Assembly: GCA_907165065.1 (NCBI GenBank)
Contig: OU015532.1
Span: 35,072,339 to 35,136,338, forward strand
Direction of reading: 5' to 3'
DNA length: 64,000 nucleotides
Source: Caprimulgus europaeus
Lineage: Eukaryota; Chordata; Aves; Caprimulgiformes; Caprimulgidae
The translations under genes were made by a program, and so were the position numbers. A model generated the notes under the pieces. That model had not been told where the DNA came from, made no database searches, and saw only the letters and a program-made list of their open reading frames with translations. The stretch's first letter is position 1, and every line of letters begins with the position of its first letter. This document shows, in pieces, positions 13,401 through 28,400 of the stretch.

Positions 13401-16400
13401 CTGCTTTCAAGTATTTGTATTTAGCAGCTATTAGCAATATATTTTTACTGACTTAAGTTTGTAATTTTGATGAGTAATGTCATTAAATAGGTAAAACAGT
13501 TTATTTGAGATTATTACATGAAATCTAATATCTTGAAGACAGAAGCCAAGTGGATCATAATCCAGGTTGAAGGAAACATGCTAAACGATCTTAGTGTAAC
13601 TCCATTAGTAAGTATTCCACAGTAGCTAGAAGTTCACAGGTTCTTATTTTTCTGTTTTGCTTGGTATACTAACTATATTGAAATTTGTCAGACTAATTGG
13701 AAGGAATATTGATGCCTTGTACTCTTTAGATCAAAAAATATGATGGGATACCATAGCAACCCTAAGTCCATGCGAATAAACAAGAGAAGGAAGTACAGAA
13801 TTGATCTCTACATGTTTGAGAGGAGAATACCAAATCATTGCCTTCAAAATCTGGGCTTAAACATTTCACCTCTACCTTTTTAATCACCTGTCCTGTTGAT
13901 CCTCCTACTTCTCTGTCAGCCCTCTGATGATATCTGGAAGATTTAAAGGTCAGAGGAGAGGCAGTTCTCTCTGGTGAACTGTATGCAGTATAGCATTGTA
14001 TGCAGTAACAACAGTTAGGGAAGAAGGCTGTCAGCTGAGAAGGTAAAAAGAACAACTTCCTAATTTCTCTCTCTCAGCTAAATTATTATACGAGCATTCC
14101 TAAATCTCGTGGCTAAACCAGCATGTTCATTTGCAGTGGAACAGATTTATGGATATTCAAAGTCAGTAACAGCATCTCAGCAGGGAGACGGTGACTATAT
14201 CTGATTTTAAGGAATAATTCAAGTTGTGATTCTAAGACTTTAGAATAAAATCACTGGAATTACCTTCTGAATAGTATTTATCTTTGCTGTACAAGAGGGC
14301 AATGCAGTTAGTAATTATTGTATTATTAATTGTAGTAATATAGTAATTACCTCAGTAAGAATTATCCAATATTTTTTCTTTTTTTTTAATCTTTCTCCCT
14401 CTGTACATCTGTGCAGAAAGGTAAACATGATTCCACTTCATTAAACTCTGAGCACTGGACCCTCAAACAATAGATGTTTAAATGTTTTGCAGTTCAGATC
14501 AGCTGTTGCTTATATACATATGTCATATACCGAGACAAGGTTTAGGTGCCAACAGAAAATAGGCTACTACATAATACTGTAAATTACAGTGGAAAATGAA
14601 TAATGCTGCCAGTCTTCATTGTTATTTTCCATAGTGGAAACAACAGAACATTATCACCCAGTGCCCTGCCTATTGAGGAGATGGCTCAGACTCTGCAAGA
14701 CCTGATTACTTACTTCCAGCTTCCCGAAGAAAACCTGGAACATGAAGATAAGCAAAGCAAGCTCCGATCACTCAAAAACAGACAAAATCTATTCAAAGAA
14801 GAGGTACAGAGAAAGGAATTGTTACATTATTTTTAAGTGTATCATGTCACAAACATTAAGAAGAACCTAAACATTCTCATCTAGATGCGTGCATATGATT
14901 TACCAAGTAAAGCTCCTTAGCTGATATATATATATAATGGACTGTAATGCCATATGATAACTTGCTGTTAGGTATTTTTCACTTCCACACTTGTCACAGA
15001 CCACAAGATCTCTCTCATAAAATTCGACCTTTATACTTCTGAGCTTCTTCAAACAGATGTCACTTTTAAAAGAAACAATTGTGAGACTAAGTGTCTTTTT
15101 CTCTCTATGAAGTTATACGTTGCGGATACCCCAAATGAATAATAAAACTTGGATCAGTGAGATTTATTGTTTCTGATATCTTTTCCATCCACCAGGCTGT
15201 AAAACAGGACCTTTTCGCTAGAATCCAGCAGAATGCCAGTTCTGTATTACCTAATTGTAGAATTGCTCCTCTCTGAAAATTGAATAATTACACTTCTGTA
15301 TAAATAGGAAATATATTTTACAATGTTTTTTGACATGTTTGGGTTGCTTGCAGGTGTTCAGTGCCTTTTTAGTCTCAATCAAGCTGAAGTTAAAAATCTA
15401 TTCTGGTATTTGAACTTGCTTGTTTTACAGATATTTCACTGGATAATAACATTTCCACCTTTTTTAATCAACAAAAATTCCTTTGTATATAAATTAAAAG
15501 TGTTTTTTTTTTTTCCTGTGTAAAGAAGATCTTATGTGAAAAATAATCTGTTCAGAAAATTATGAAAGCCTTTATTGTCAGCTTTATTTATTCCTTACTT
15601 TTTCTAATACTTAGCTGAGTAAGGAACAGTACAGAATAATTCTCTAAAATTGATGATTCTGATACAGAAAAATACATACTCAGATCTTGCAAGCACAGTA
15701 GTTTGGGGTTTTTTTCATCTAAGATGATGCAACTTTTAAATATGTACAGGAAAAACATCTTTTAAAAGAAGAACAACAAATGCTTTTTCATGTACAGTTC
15801 ACTTTCCTCTCTGTCATATGTGTTTAGGGAATGCTGGCACTAGTTTTGAATTGCATTGATCGCTTAAATGACTACAACAGTGCAGCTCATTTTGCAGGAA
15901 TTGCAAGAGAAGGACATGGTACAGCATGGAAAGAAATTTTGAATCTCCTTTACAAATTATTAGGTAAGTTCTTCAATAATTTACTAATGTAAAAAAAACA
16001 GGATATGTATTTTTTATATACTATTTGCTGCTTCACCACCAAAGAATATTTTGTGTGTTATTCATTCTGTCATATACTTACTGATATTTATTACAGAGAA
16101 CAGAGTTTATTGAACAATGATACAGAAGAAAAATAAATCTCAGCTAGAAAGATTGGTGCAGCATGCCAAATACTTTTTTTAAAATTTAAATGTATTTATG
16201 TTATGCAAATAGGTGTGAATTATTTTTTTAAAAATTAGAAAAACTGGAAAACAGTCTTTATATATGGCGCTGAAGAGAAGCCTAGAAGTCATAGTCAGAA
16301 TTTGTAGGTCTACTGAATCCACGTGTGGCACTTGAGGCTTGATTTAAATGTTAATAAAAATAATTACATATAACAGAAATTAAAATATTTTTTTCAGTTT

Positions 16401-19400
16401 CAACTCCATGCTTTCCAAAGCAAACTGCTCCTGCGTTGTAGTAGGACCAAAATTATGAAGTAGCAGAAGTATGTATATGTGTTTGCTTGAGATCACTCAT
16501 TTGATTCCTAAGTTGCATAATTCCTCATCTAGAAGAATCTTGTCTTCTGATGGAGTTTCAATACATTCTCATTTCATTACAAAGAAAGTTAGTCCTGAAC
16601 TATAGTAAAATATGTAAGTTGAGAGTTAGGACGAAAATAAAACCAGGGGGAGTGCGTTGAAGCGTGAGGTTATTCACATAGCAAAAACATGCAGATGCTT
16701 CTTGTGAAATCTTCTCATAGCTTTAGAAAGTAATAAGATACTGTTGCCTGCTTTTTGCTACAGTCTAAGGAGTTTAAAGTAGGATGAAAAGAACCTCTTT
16801 AGTGCTGTGTGGACCTTTTCAGATTTTATCTTGATTTTCTTCTGCAGGTTCATTAACGTGCTTGTCCTGATGTAATAAATATTAAGTTAATGCTTCACAA
16901 TAGAAATCTTTGTCAGTTGTATACAAAAGGCTTTTTCTTTTGTTTTTCTATCATCAATAATAACTTCTGGAAGAAAAATAATCAGTATTGCTTGAAATAC
17001 TTGAGTGCTGATGAATGTTAAAAGTGCAGTCAAATAGCACTGTGTTCTGTGCTGCTGAAGACTAAAAGCTATCCATTCTATAACATGTTTTAATCAGAAA
17101 GTAGAGCTGAAGAGCAGTACACCCAGCCTGCACTTGACCTTAAACTTCTGCATATGATCTTCCCACTCATTGGTAGGAAGAAATAGAAGAAGAAGTGTTT
17201 CTGCCTGTTGACAATGACAGTGCTTGACATTTGCATCAAACAAGGGTGGTGAATAATTTCTCTTTAAATTTAACAATAAAATAAAATATAAATAAAACAT
17301 ATTTTTTTGCTGAAATTCCAGTAGACCCCTATCAGCTTCAAAAACTACACGCTCTTTAGAAGTTATGATACTCAAATTAATTAAAATCTTAATTCTTTTT
17401 TACTGTAACATATGTGTATTTAGGGTTTGTCTGTATATTATTTTGTGAAGTTGTTATAAAAATTGTGTTAAAATATTTGTGATTAACGTTGGTGATTTAA
17501 AAAGGACATCTCCTGTTATAAAACTGTACTTTATGGCTTTTTTTCCAGCTGCTCTCATTCGTGGCAACAGAAACAATTGTACTCAGTTTTCCAGTAACCT
17601 TGATTGGCTAATAAGTAAATTGGACAGATTAGAATCTTCTTCAGGTGAGACTAACTTTTATCAATGTAAATTAACCAACAATACACCATACACAACCCTT
17701 AAATTCTAAATGTCAGAGCAGTTTTCCTTGCAAACAACATTCATTAGAAAACAAATATAATGCATTTTTTTTTAAATTGAGCAAAGAATTTGATTTAAAC
17801 AGACACTTTTGTGGCATTTTTTGGTTTCATGCGTTTGGTATTTGGAGTACTGCATCTAATCAGTGATGAACATGAGTTAATGCATTGGATTAGACAGTGT
17901 CAAGACTTCTGTCCCATTGCTATTGAATAACACCAGAGCTGTTTGCAGGCACAAGTACAAATAACGTCTACATAGAGAGAGAGAAGTTTGTTTTTTTTTT
18001 CACTAGGAGGTGTTCAACAAAATATTGAAATAATATACATTGCTCCCTACCAAAACCTTTATCTCTCTCATGGAAAAGAAGGAGCTAAACTTGCATTTTT
18101 CTCAAGTGTTTTTAAAATTGTGGCTATTTTCAAAAGAAAACAAAAACTAACAGCTTCATAATGCATTTATGTCTAATGCAGTCATATCAATACTCTTTAA
18201 AAGTGTTTTCATTGTCTTTTTAGGCTGGAGAAAAGATAGCATCTCTCAAGATACTCTGTTATTTACTGAGCTTTTAGATTGTGTTCAGTTATGCAGATGA
18301 TTTAATGGTAACATTATTTCCATGGCCTTCATACAGGTATTTTGGAAGTGTTGCATTGTATCTTGATTGAAAGCCCAGAAGCTTTAAATGTAATAGCTGA
18401 GGAGCACATCAAATCCATTATTTCATTGTTGGATAAACATGGGCGCAATTACAAGGTATGTTTGGGAAACTAAGGTTATATTGATAATTTTACAATGATT
18501 TGTGGAAAAAAACCCCAAAACCCAGAAAAATATCTACATGGAAATATGTGATTCTAGTACCTTTAAAGGATTTAAATAATCTTGAAGTACATCAGCAAAA
18601 TTGCTTTGTCGAGAGTAAAAAAATGTGTGATATGTAATTGCTTTTCAGTTTCAAATACAGCAAATGTGTATGACAAGAAAATAGTTAAGAAATACTGATA
18701 ACCAGTCAGAACTTGGAATTTGCTGAGAAAATGGAGCATTCTGGTGGCTGTAAGTGTGTGGACAGAGTAGCTTGCTTTGTGATGCAGGGCCCTGCAGAAG
18801 CAAGCAGTGAGCTGCCATTCTTGTATCTGCAGAAAGACAGAACTAAATCCTGCAAAGTCATTCCTAACTTGAGTAATAATAATAGTAGCAGAAAAGAACA
18901 TAATAAATTGAGAAATTGGAAAAATAATCCAAATATCTGAAAACACAGGTGTTCAGAAGAAAGAAAAAAACCCTGAGTTATACCAGAAGAAATAATGGTG
19001 GAAATTAATTTAGACATCATTATGCAATTTATTGTGACAGAAGAAGGTGAACACAGTTTCTGGCTGCGATCAGGATGACATCGCAACACAGAGGAGGATG
19101 TAGTTTTATGTGTGATTTTCTAATGTGAGTTTCCTTCCTCAATTAAAATTTTATTTGAAAGACTGATAACCTGGAGGAAGAATAAAGAAAGTTTTAGGGA
19201 GCTGAAATTACTGTTTTACAGGAGAAGGTAATATGGAGAACCTACCCAACTACAGATATGTAAAAGGAGAGAAGTATTTTTAAGCATGATTAAGGAGTAT
19301 GAGCTGATATCAGTAGGCATAAGAAAAAAAAGTTGAAATTGCAGTGGTAAGTTTAGCTTACTATTTTTAGCTGTTAGCAAGATTATTGTGCTGTGCCGGT

Positions 19401-22400
19401 CACCTGCAAAGAGAACCTTTCAGCTGGAGCATCTTAATGTGGACCTCATAGTGAGAAATTATAGCAAAAAAGGAAAATGTTGTGTACAGGAGAAAAATTA
19501 GACTGAGTAACAGATTTGTGCATTTCCATTTGTGATGTCTCTGAATAAACATCAATAAATAGTGAAGTAAGGTGAATTAATAAATTTATTTCTTACTCTG
19601 GAAACAGTGTATCTTGTTCTTCTGCTAGATTAGAAATTCTGCTGTGATTTAGCAAATAAGAGACAATAATATTATTAACCAAAATTGTCTTGGAAGGTAT
19701 TGATTTGAAGGAATTTTTAAATGAAGAGCTTTGTTTCAGAAATATGATCAGTGAGTGCATAGAGATTATTTAAGCAGCTTGTACGTAAATTATGGTTATT
19801 GATAATAATTAATGTTGTTAGGACACTTTACAGCTTTGTACTCATCAGAATTTCTGCTGTTATTTAAGTTACTACCTCTAACCTTCTGGCAGAGGTTTCT
19901 GCCTAACAGCAGAGATGGTAGAAAGGAAAATGCAATGGCGAGGACATAGCAAAACTCACAATATATTCTCTTATACCGCTGTTGTGTGTGGTTTTGTGCT
20001 AATCCACCGGCCAGAGGACAGGAGTGGCTGAGATAAATGTTCTGTCCTGCTGCTCCTTGTGTTGTAAAACAGTTTCCAGAGTGGTCATCAACAGTGTGAA
20101 GGTGGTTCTTTTTCTTGGAGGTGATCTGTAAGAGTTTAGACTCTTTGGGCTCATTGCTTAGTGATTGCTTGTTGGAGCTCAAGTGCATCTTTAAGCTTCT
20201 CTGGATTTTGCAAAAGTGTGAAGCTTTGTCCCCCAGCATTGAAGAATACTGTGTTACTGTGCTCTGTCTTCCAAAACCCTCTGCTCCAATAATCTGTGGG
20301 AGAATTGTCAATCTCTCTCATTTTTCAAACCAAAAAAACCAAGCTGAAATTTTAGAAGAAAGAACTTTGTGAAACCGTTTTGCTTTATAGTGATTTAAAA
20401 AAAATATTTTTCATTTTAAAAATAAATTGATTACTTCTCATATTGAAAACATGCATTCAGAATTGATTCATAAGCAGTCTGAGAATTGCAGTTGAGAATT
20501 GTCCACTAATTTTGCTCAGAAAGTTTGTTGGGCTGCAGTAGATTTCTCAAAGAATTTCATTTTACATTTCAAATTTTTAATGAGATTTAATTTAAAAAAT
20601 TGTAAAGAGCTGACGTACAGCTGTTCTAGCTTTGATTTTTTTCTAATCAAAATGAGAATAATGAATCTCAGAGAAACGTTATTTGAGGCATTTTGCCAAC
20701 CTTGTGTTCTGAATTTGTGTTCCATGAATGTTTGATATCCTTTATCAGTAGTATAGACTATGCTCAGTCCATATATGTGAGAAGTATTTAGAAAAGTATT
20801 ATATTCCTTCCTCTAGGTCTATTGTGAATGTAAATTAAGCTGACAACTGAATAATAGTATATGCAGCTGCCTTTACCCAACTTTCTTCTGATTTTTTTTT
20901 TTCTTTAAGGTTCTTGATGTGCTTTGCTCTCTCTGTGTCTGCAATGGAGTTGCAGTTCGTGCCAATCAAAATTTGATCTGTGACAATCTACTGCCTAGAA
21001 GAGATTTACTCTTGCAAACACGTTTGATTAATGATGTGACAAGGTATAATGACATATTTTATTGTTATATTAGGAAAAATTGAACTTCTATATCTTCAAT
21101 AATAACTTGAAGAAAATGCTGTAACCTGTTCCACAGCTTTCAGTATTGAAGCACACACCTCAGGAAGTGTTTATGTATTAACTTTTTAAAACCTCATTTT
21201 TACAAAAAATATGGCAATTGTAATGGAAACTGTGCTGAAATAGAAATTGCTAATTAATAGTAAGATCTGTTCTGAAAAAGGAAGATGAAAGTTACTTGTT
21301 TCTCATTCAAAGCAGAGCATGGCTTTACCTAATAATTATTACGGAGTATGTGAGGTGGTTTCACCCACAGGTAGGGCCATGAGGTCTTGCACTCACTCAC
21401 CCTGTCCCCCCAACCCCTGACCTGGTGAGATGGGATGGGAATCACAACAAAGGGGTCGTGGATTAGTATGAGGACAAGAAGGGCTCACTCACCAGTTATG
21501 GTCACAGGCAAAACAGACTCAACTTGGGGAAGAAAAATCCATTTCATTCATTGCCGTTCATCCGAGTAGGATAGTGAAACATAACAACCACATCTTACAA
21601 CACCTTCCCCCACCCCTCCTGTCTTTCTGAGCTCAAATTAATTTGCTTCCAATTTCTCTACCTTCACCCCCCACAGCGGCACAGGGGACAAAGAATGGGG
21701 GTTCAGTCAGTTCAGCTCTGCTGCTCTTTCTGGCATAAAGCCCCTCCGTCAGGCTGCAAAGAGTCCAGAAATAAAGTGTTCCAACTCGGGCTTCCCACGG
21801 AGTCACGGACTTCTTTGGGCTCAGCTCCCGGCTCCGGCATGGGGACATCTATGGGCTGCAGATGGGTCTCCATTCCAGCACAGTACTTCCACCCCTGGTC
21901 TGGGGGTCCACCCACGCTCTGGCCTTGAAGGTCTCTGGGGTCTCAATTTCAGTCACACTTGCCCTTGGGCTCAGCTTTCTGCTCCAGTGTGGAGTCCTCC
22001 ATGTCCTATATGTGGGGTATCTGCTGTATCATTGAACCTCCGTGGGCTGCAGGAACCTCCTTTGCCTTCTCCTACTCCATGCAGTTGAACTGGGTGTCTG
22101 AGGTTCTCTGTCCTTCCCTCCTCCTCTTCCTTCCTCCTGGCATTGCAGCTCTCTTTTTGTTTAGGCTGATGGTTGTCTCTTGTTCAGGTCAATGGCCTCT
22201 CCTCCAGGTTCTCTCCACCTTCTTCTTTTCAGGACAGTCCTTCCCCTCACAAATATGGATTCACAGAGGTGTTTCTCCAGTGCTAATTATCTCAGCCTGG
22301 GCTGGAGGCGGGTACACCTTGGAGCCAGAGAGCTTCTCAGAGCTTCTCACAGGGGCTGTCACTGTAGCCCCTTCCCCCACTACCAAAAACGCCACCCCCA

Positions 22401-25400
22401 CCACCAACCCAGTGCAGTATGTAAACATACCGTGAAGTACCGGTGTCTTTCAAGATGGATTTGATTTCCTGGCAACCTTGCTCCTTTTTTTTTTTTTTTA
22501 AATTTTAGAAAATGATATTATTCTTCTCTTGACTAGAATGAGTTTTGCAAAGCGTGAAACCTATAGCTTAGAAGATGATTCTACAGCTGCTTTATAAAGT
22601 CATAAAATGGGTCACTATTTTAAATGCTACAAGCAAAATGTGAACGTCTACACTCTTATTTTTGCAAAATTAATTTGACTATTACACAGCAATATAATTC
22701 ATATGTCACATTTTCTGTTTACACTGACTGGCTTATGTTTTCTTCCTTAGCATAAGGCCAAACATATTTTTGGGTGTTGCTGAGGGCTCTGCACAATACA
22801 AGAAGTGGTACTTTGAGTTAATAATTGATCTGGTTGATCCATTCTTGACGGCAGAACCCACCCATTTACGAGTTGGATGGGCATCTACTTCAGGTTATGC
22901 CCCCTATCCTGGAGGTGGAGAAGGATGGGGAGGCAATGGTGTTGGTGATGACCTGTACTCTTATGGTTTTGATGGCCTTCATCTGTGGTCTGGTAAGTAC
23001 TTTGTTCACACCCACTTAACATTTAGGAGTTACCTACCTTTACCTTCAGTACCTCTGTGTGTATAGCATGCTATTTTATAGAGAGCTACATGCAGAACTC
23101 CAGGATACCAAGCAGTTATTTAGAATTCCAGATCAGACTTCTTGTCTGAGATTTTAGTCAATATTGAGTTATGCTAATTAGGCTTTTAATAAGATAGCTT
23201 CTATTTTCCTGATTTTGATTAAAAAATGTCTTTTCCCAGATCTAGATCAGTACTGACTTTAAGTCTGTTCAAAATCAATGGATGAGTTGATCTCAGACAA
23301 ATTCATTGTGTATGTATACAGATCTACATTTGCATTATTCTTTCACTTTGTAGCTACAGTTGAAGTAAAATGTTATTATCCTCACACCTAATGAGAGATC
23401 TAATAAATTAAATTTAAATTTTGGTCAAAAGTTTAATAAAAGATAATTTTGGCAATTAGAAATAAGAATGACTACACTATTACCAACTTTGGTTGTTTTT
23501 AGAACATAAATTTCTCTGGTGTAGTATCAAACTGAAAACCTGTAGTTGCTATGCTGTTTGAAAAAATGTTTTTCATATTATTATCTAAAGTAGACTTAGC
23601 AGAAAAAAATAGTTTTTCTAGGAATGCTTCTTAATGCATGTAGTTATCTAAGAGACCCTCAATACTGCAGTGAAGTGGTTACACTTGCAGTTTATAAAGA
23701 AGGGAGTTAATGAGTGCCAGCAAATTTTGTGGTCACTTAAGGATCAGTGGCAGTAAACTTGTGGTCTTGTTAGCCATTCTTTGTTCAATGAAACTGAAGA
23801 TTTACTGGGCTGAGTTAATGAAAAAGTGGAAGTCACCACCCAGGCAGTCAGGTAGATTTGAGTAAGAGCTCCAGAAGAGCATAAGGAGTGTACAGAAGGG
23901 CTCATCTGCAGTGTTGCAGTTCAAATAATTTTTGTAATGAGTGTGTTATAAAGAATTGCCACTGAGGAAAAAGGAGAAAATAGAATCTGATTAGGGTGCT
24001 TTGGAGGGGGATTAGTGAGAGCCCTCTGAGGCACATCGTTAGCTGTAAAGTGGCTTTGGAGCTATGAGCAAGGCTGTTGGATTTTTGCGTTGTTATCCCT
24101 CCCCCAGTACCATATCCAGGGAAAGGGAACTAGACTGTACTCCTTGTAAACAGATTCGCTTATCACAGAAGAATAGCTTTTGACAGTGTCAATGTAAGTT
24201 CCTATAGAAACAGCCAGCAAAGTGGTATTGGCTAATTGAAAGAATCAAATGCTTTGACACAGGAAATGCTGACGGTTGTTTTTACTTTCTTGAAATTCCT
24301 AAATACGGAAAATTTCAGAGAAAAAAATAATGCATAAGGCTATAAAATAAGAAAATATTTAGGTAATTAGTTTTATTAATTACATCATCTGCTGTGTTTG
24401 TAGCATCATTCATAATCAAACTATCAATGAGTAATGAAAAGAAAAAGAAAAGCAGTAGGAAGGTGTGATAGTTTAACTTCGCTGGCAGCCAAACAAGACA
24501 CAACCACTTGCAGCCCCCTCCCTCCCCCCACCGCTTCCCAAGGGAATCGGGGAGAGAATTGGAGGGGTAAAGTTCAGGAGACTTGTAGGTTGAGATAAGA
24601 ACAATTTAATAATTAGAGTAAACCAAAATCAAAATAGTAATAATAATGATAACAACTATATATATGTATATAAATGAGTGATGCAGAGTACAATTGCTCA
24701 CTGCCTGCTGGTAACGATCCTGGAGGAGTGAAAAGGAACCCCAAAACCAAAATCACAATCCCAGAAAAGTGATCCTGAGCGATTCCCGAGAGAATTCCCC
24801 CCTTTCCAGTCAGCCCCGGCTAATATACTAAACATGATGTGATATGATGTGGAATATCTCATTGGCACATCCAACTGTCGGTTCTGGGTTTTACTAACTA
24901 CTACACTTCCACCCCACCCCAGTCCTCTGCACTTGCAAACTACCCAGATCCCATATCCTTGTACCTTATTAACATTTCTCCTCCAAACAATCCTCACTGA
25001 GACCAAAACACAGTGCTCTCTAGCTACTACGAAGAAAATTATCCATATCCTAGCAAAAACCATAACAGAAGCAAAACAGTTGCTAAAATTTCTAGGTTTT
25101 ACATATATATTCTGCTTAGGTAAATATTTCAAACAGAGCTCTGGCAATTAGGTTTTGTACCTAAAATGTGTAACAAACTATCTTAATTGGTGAAGATCTT
25201 CCATTTGTATAGGAGATTTTGTTAAGAATATAGATTAAACTGGAGGATCACCTTTTACCAGCATTTTGTTAATATGGTCTAAAATTGTATTTTCTCTGGC
25301 TTATACCTTTGTTAATCATAAATGTATTGGGAGCAAATTTTAGTTGCTGGGTCTCTACCTCAAGATAGAATTAAGTTAAAAACTGAGTTCATTTTCCAAA

Positions 25401-28400
25401 ATGAGATGTAAACCTTTTTTTTCCAAAGTTAGACAATTCTAGCCACCTTTTCTCTGAAATGTTCGAACATTGAGTTGGAAATGTAATATTTTATTGTAAA
25501 GAACATTTTGTAACAATTTGTTTCAACAGGTATTTAGCTTTCTATGTTCCTTGTAAAAATATTTTAAAATCTGTGCTAAAGACTAAATTCCTGGTGAAAC
25601 AGGAATTTTTAACAAAACCTCTAAAACTGCCATATCAGCACACTCTATAGATCTGTCTTAATTTAACAGTTTTGTTTCCATGGGCATTCAGAAGGTTGGG
25701 GAAAGAAAATAGATATTATTTCCATCCTTGTGTGTACAGTCTTTACTTCTGAAGTAGCATGTTGTTTTTCCTTCCAGATCTCTATTGCATACAGTAAATG
25801 ATGGTTATGTTTTAAGTTGTTCAATTTGTGGCTTGTGCTTTATTTACTGTGTAATATTCAAGGCATGTAGGCAGAATAATTAATTTCCCCATATTTCTTA
25901 GTGCCTTGAAATGCCATATACAGCTAAGTACTCTTTAATTGCTCAGGAAAGAATAGAGTGGGGCCATGCAATTAAGAGGCATGTTGTAAATACAGCATAT
26001 ATAACTACAATGAATTTGATTTTATGGCCTTAACTCTAACACTTCCTAATTTGTGAGTGTTTGACTTTTCAATTATATTGGCATTGTTCTAGCATAGGAT
26101 TTTGTATCTAAAATGTCTCTCTGTGTGTGCTTGCATAATTCATTATTTTTTTCCAGCACCATGGAACAATTCTCAAATGACAGAAATAATGATTTTGGGG
26201 AGTAGGCTGTGAGAAATCTGTAACATACTCTGTTAGAAATGGCTGAATAAATCATTAATACAAAAATTAAACATTAATTGAACCTCAGAAATACAGTGCT
26301 GGAAAGTCTTAAATCATCTCCTGCAAGTAAGGGAAAATTCAGGGTACTTAAACTGTCCCCAGCAGTTGACTTGACTTGTTCTTAAGTTCCAAACCCAATA
26401 GTTTGGACAAGTGCTTAACTGCTCAATTAGACTTCCTTTACCATTAAAATATAATCTTTTCCAGGGAACTGTTTTGAAAGGAGTGCTGCAGAGATACTCA
26501 TTTGCTAAAGTTATCCTCAGATACTCAAGTGTGATTGAAAACCTGCAGTTATCTGTAAATGTATGTAGTTAGATTACTGCAGATATATAATCTTTAGTTA
26601 AGTGTTATTATAATTACTGAGTCCTTTGCACAGCTTTGACTCCACCTTCCTACATAGGGAAAATGCAGCTCCCTCTGTTTAGTGTGTGGCTGTTGTTGAT
26701 AAAAAACCCCTCTTGATTTCTTCATCCATTTTTTGATAACTCAGTATACCATTCTGCCTCTCGATCCTGGAAACGTGGATATTGGTCATAATCACAGCTC
26801 CAGTAGAATTACAGAATCATAGAATGGTTTGGGTTGGAATAGATCGTTAAAGATCATCTAGTCCAGCCTCCCATCTTTCTGCTGGATGGACGACTGGAGA
26901 GTGTCCAACGGAGGGTTAGAAAGATGATTAGGGGATTCGAGCATCTGTTATGAGGAAAGGCTGAGAGAGCTGGGTCTGTTCAGCCTGGAGAAGAGCAGAC
27001 TGAGAGGGGATCTTATTAATGCTTATAAATACCTAAAGGGTGGGTGTTGATAGGATGGGGCCAGACTCTTTTCAGTGGTGCTCAATGACAGGACAAGGGG
27101 CAATAGGTACAATCTGGAACACAGGAAATTCCATCTGAAGATGAGGAAGAACTTCTTTCCTTTGACTGGAACAGGCTGCCCAGAGAGGCTGTGGAGTTTC
27201 TTTTTCTGGAGATATTCAAAACCCACTTGGATACAGTCCTGTGCAACTTGCTTTAGGTGAACCTGCTTTGGCAGAGGGTTTGGACCAGATGATCTCCAGA
27301 GGTCCCTCCCAACTCCTATGATTCTATAATTAATAGAATCATAGAATATTGTCAGTTGGAAGAGACCCTCAAGTATCATCTAATCCAGCTCCTGTCTCTG
27401 CATAGGACAATCCCAAGATTCAGACCATGTGTCTGCGGGCCTTGTTCAAATGCTTCTTGAATATTGCCAGGCTTGGTGCCATGAGCACCTCCCTGGGGAG
27501 CCTGTTCCCGTGCTCCACCACCCTCTGGGTGAAGAACCTTTTCCTCATGTCCAACCTAAACCTCCCCTGGCCCATCTTCCTGCCATTTTCTCTGTTCTTA
27601 AGTTGATTTACCAGAGGGAAGAGATCAGCACCTGCCCCTCCTCTTCCCCTTGTGAGGAAGTTGTAGACCACAGTGAGATCTCCTCTCAGTCTCCGCTTCT
27701 CCAGGCTCAACAAACCAAGTGACTTCAACCTCTCCTATACGGCTTCCCCTCTAAGCCCTTCACCAATTTAATGGCCTCCTCTGGACACTCTCCAGCAGCT
27801 TTAGATCCTTTTTATACTGTGGTGCCCAAAACTGCCCCCAGTACTGGAGGTGAGGCCGCACCAGTGCAGAGCAGAGCGGGATGATCACCTCCTCGCAGTG
27901 CAGTGCTTGATGTCGCCAGCCAGGGCACACTGTCGGCTCATGTCCAACTTGCCATCAACTAGACCCCCCAGGTCCCTCTCTGCAGGGCTGTGCTCCAGCC
28001 AGACACAGAACTGAGACTTAAAGACCTGTAGTTACCAGGGTCTTCCCTGTTGCCCTTCTTGAAGACTGGGACAACATTTGTCAGCTTCCAGTTGACTGGG
28101 ACCTCTCCCGATTCCCAAGAGCATTGAAAGATCGTTGAGAGAGGTCTCACTGTGACATCTGCCAGCTCTTTTAGTACCCTCCGATGGATCCCATCAGGCC
28201 CCATTGACTTACAGGGATCCAGCTGGTGCAGCAAGTCCTGCACAAGTTTGGGGTTGGTAGGGAGTTTGTCATTCTCACAGTCATGGGTCTCTAGCCCAGG
28301 GCTAGGTGGGATTTGCTGTTGCAGCTGGATCCCTGTAAGTCAATGGGGCCTGATGGGATCCATCCATCCAAGGGTACTTAATTCTCTGAGGGTACTTAAT

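Noticed and set aside
21959-22435. 158-codon + ORF
   Set aside because: It lies within the solo LTR on its antisense strand and runs past the LTR end; GC-rich composition explains the lack of stops.
24849-25151. Overlapping ORFs on both strands near 24.7-25.1 kb
   Set aside because: Inside the solo LTR of the second family and its flank; not genes.
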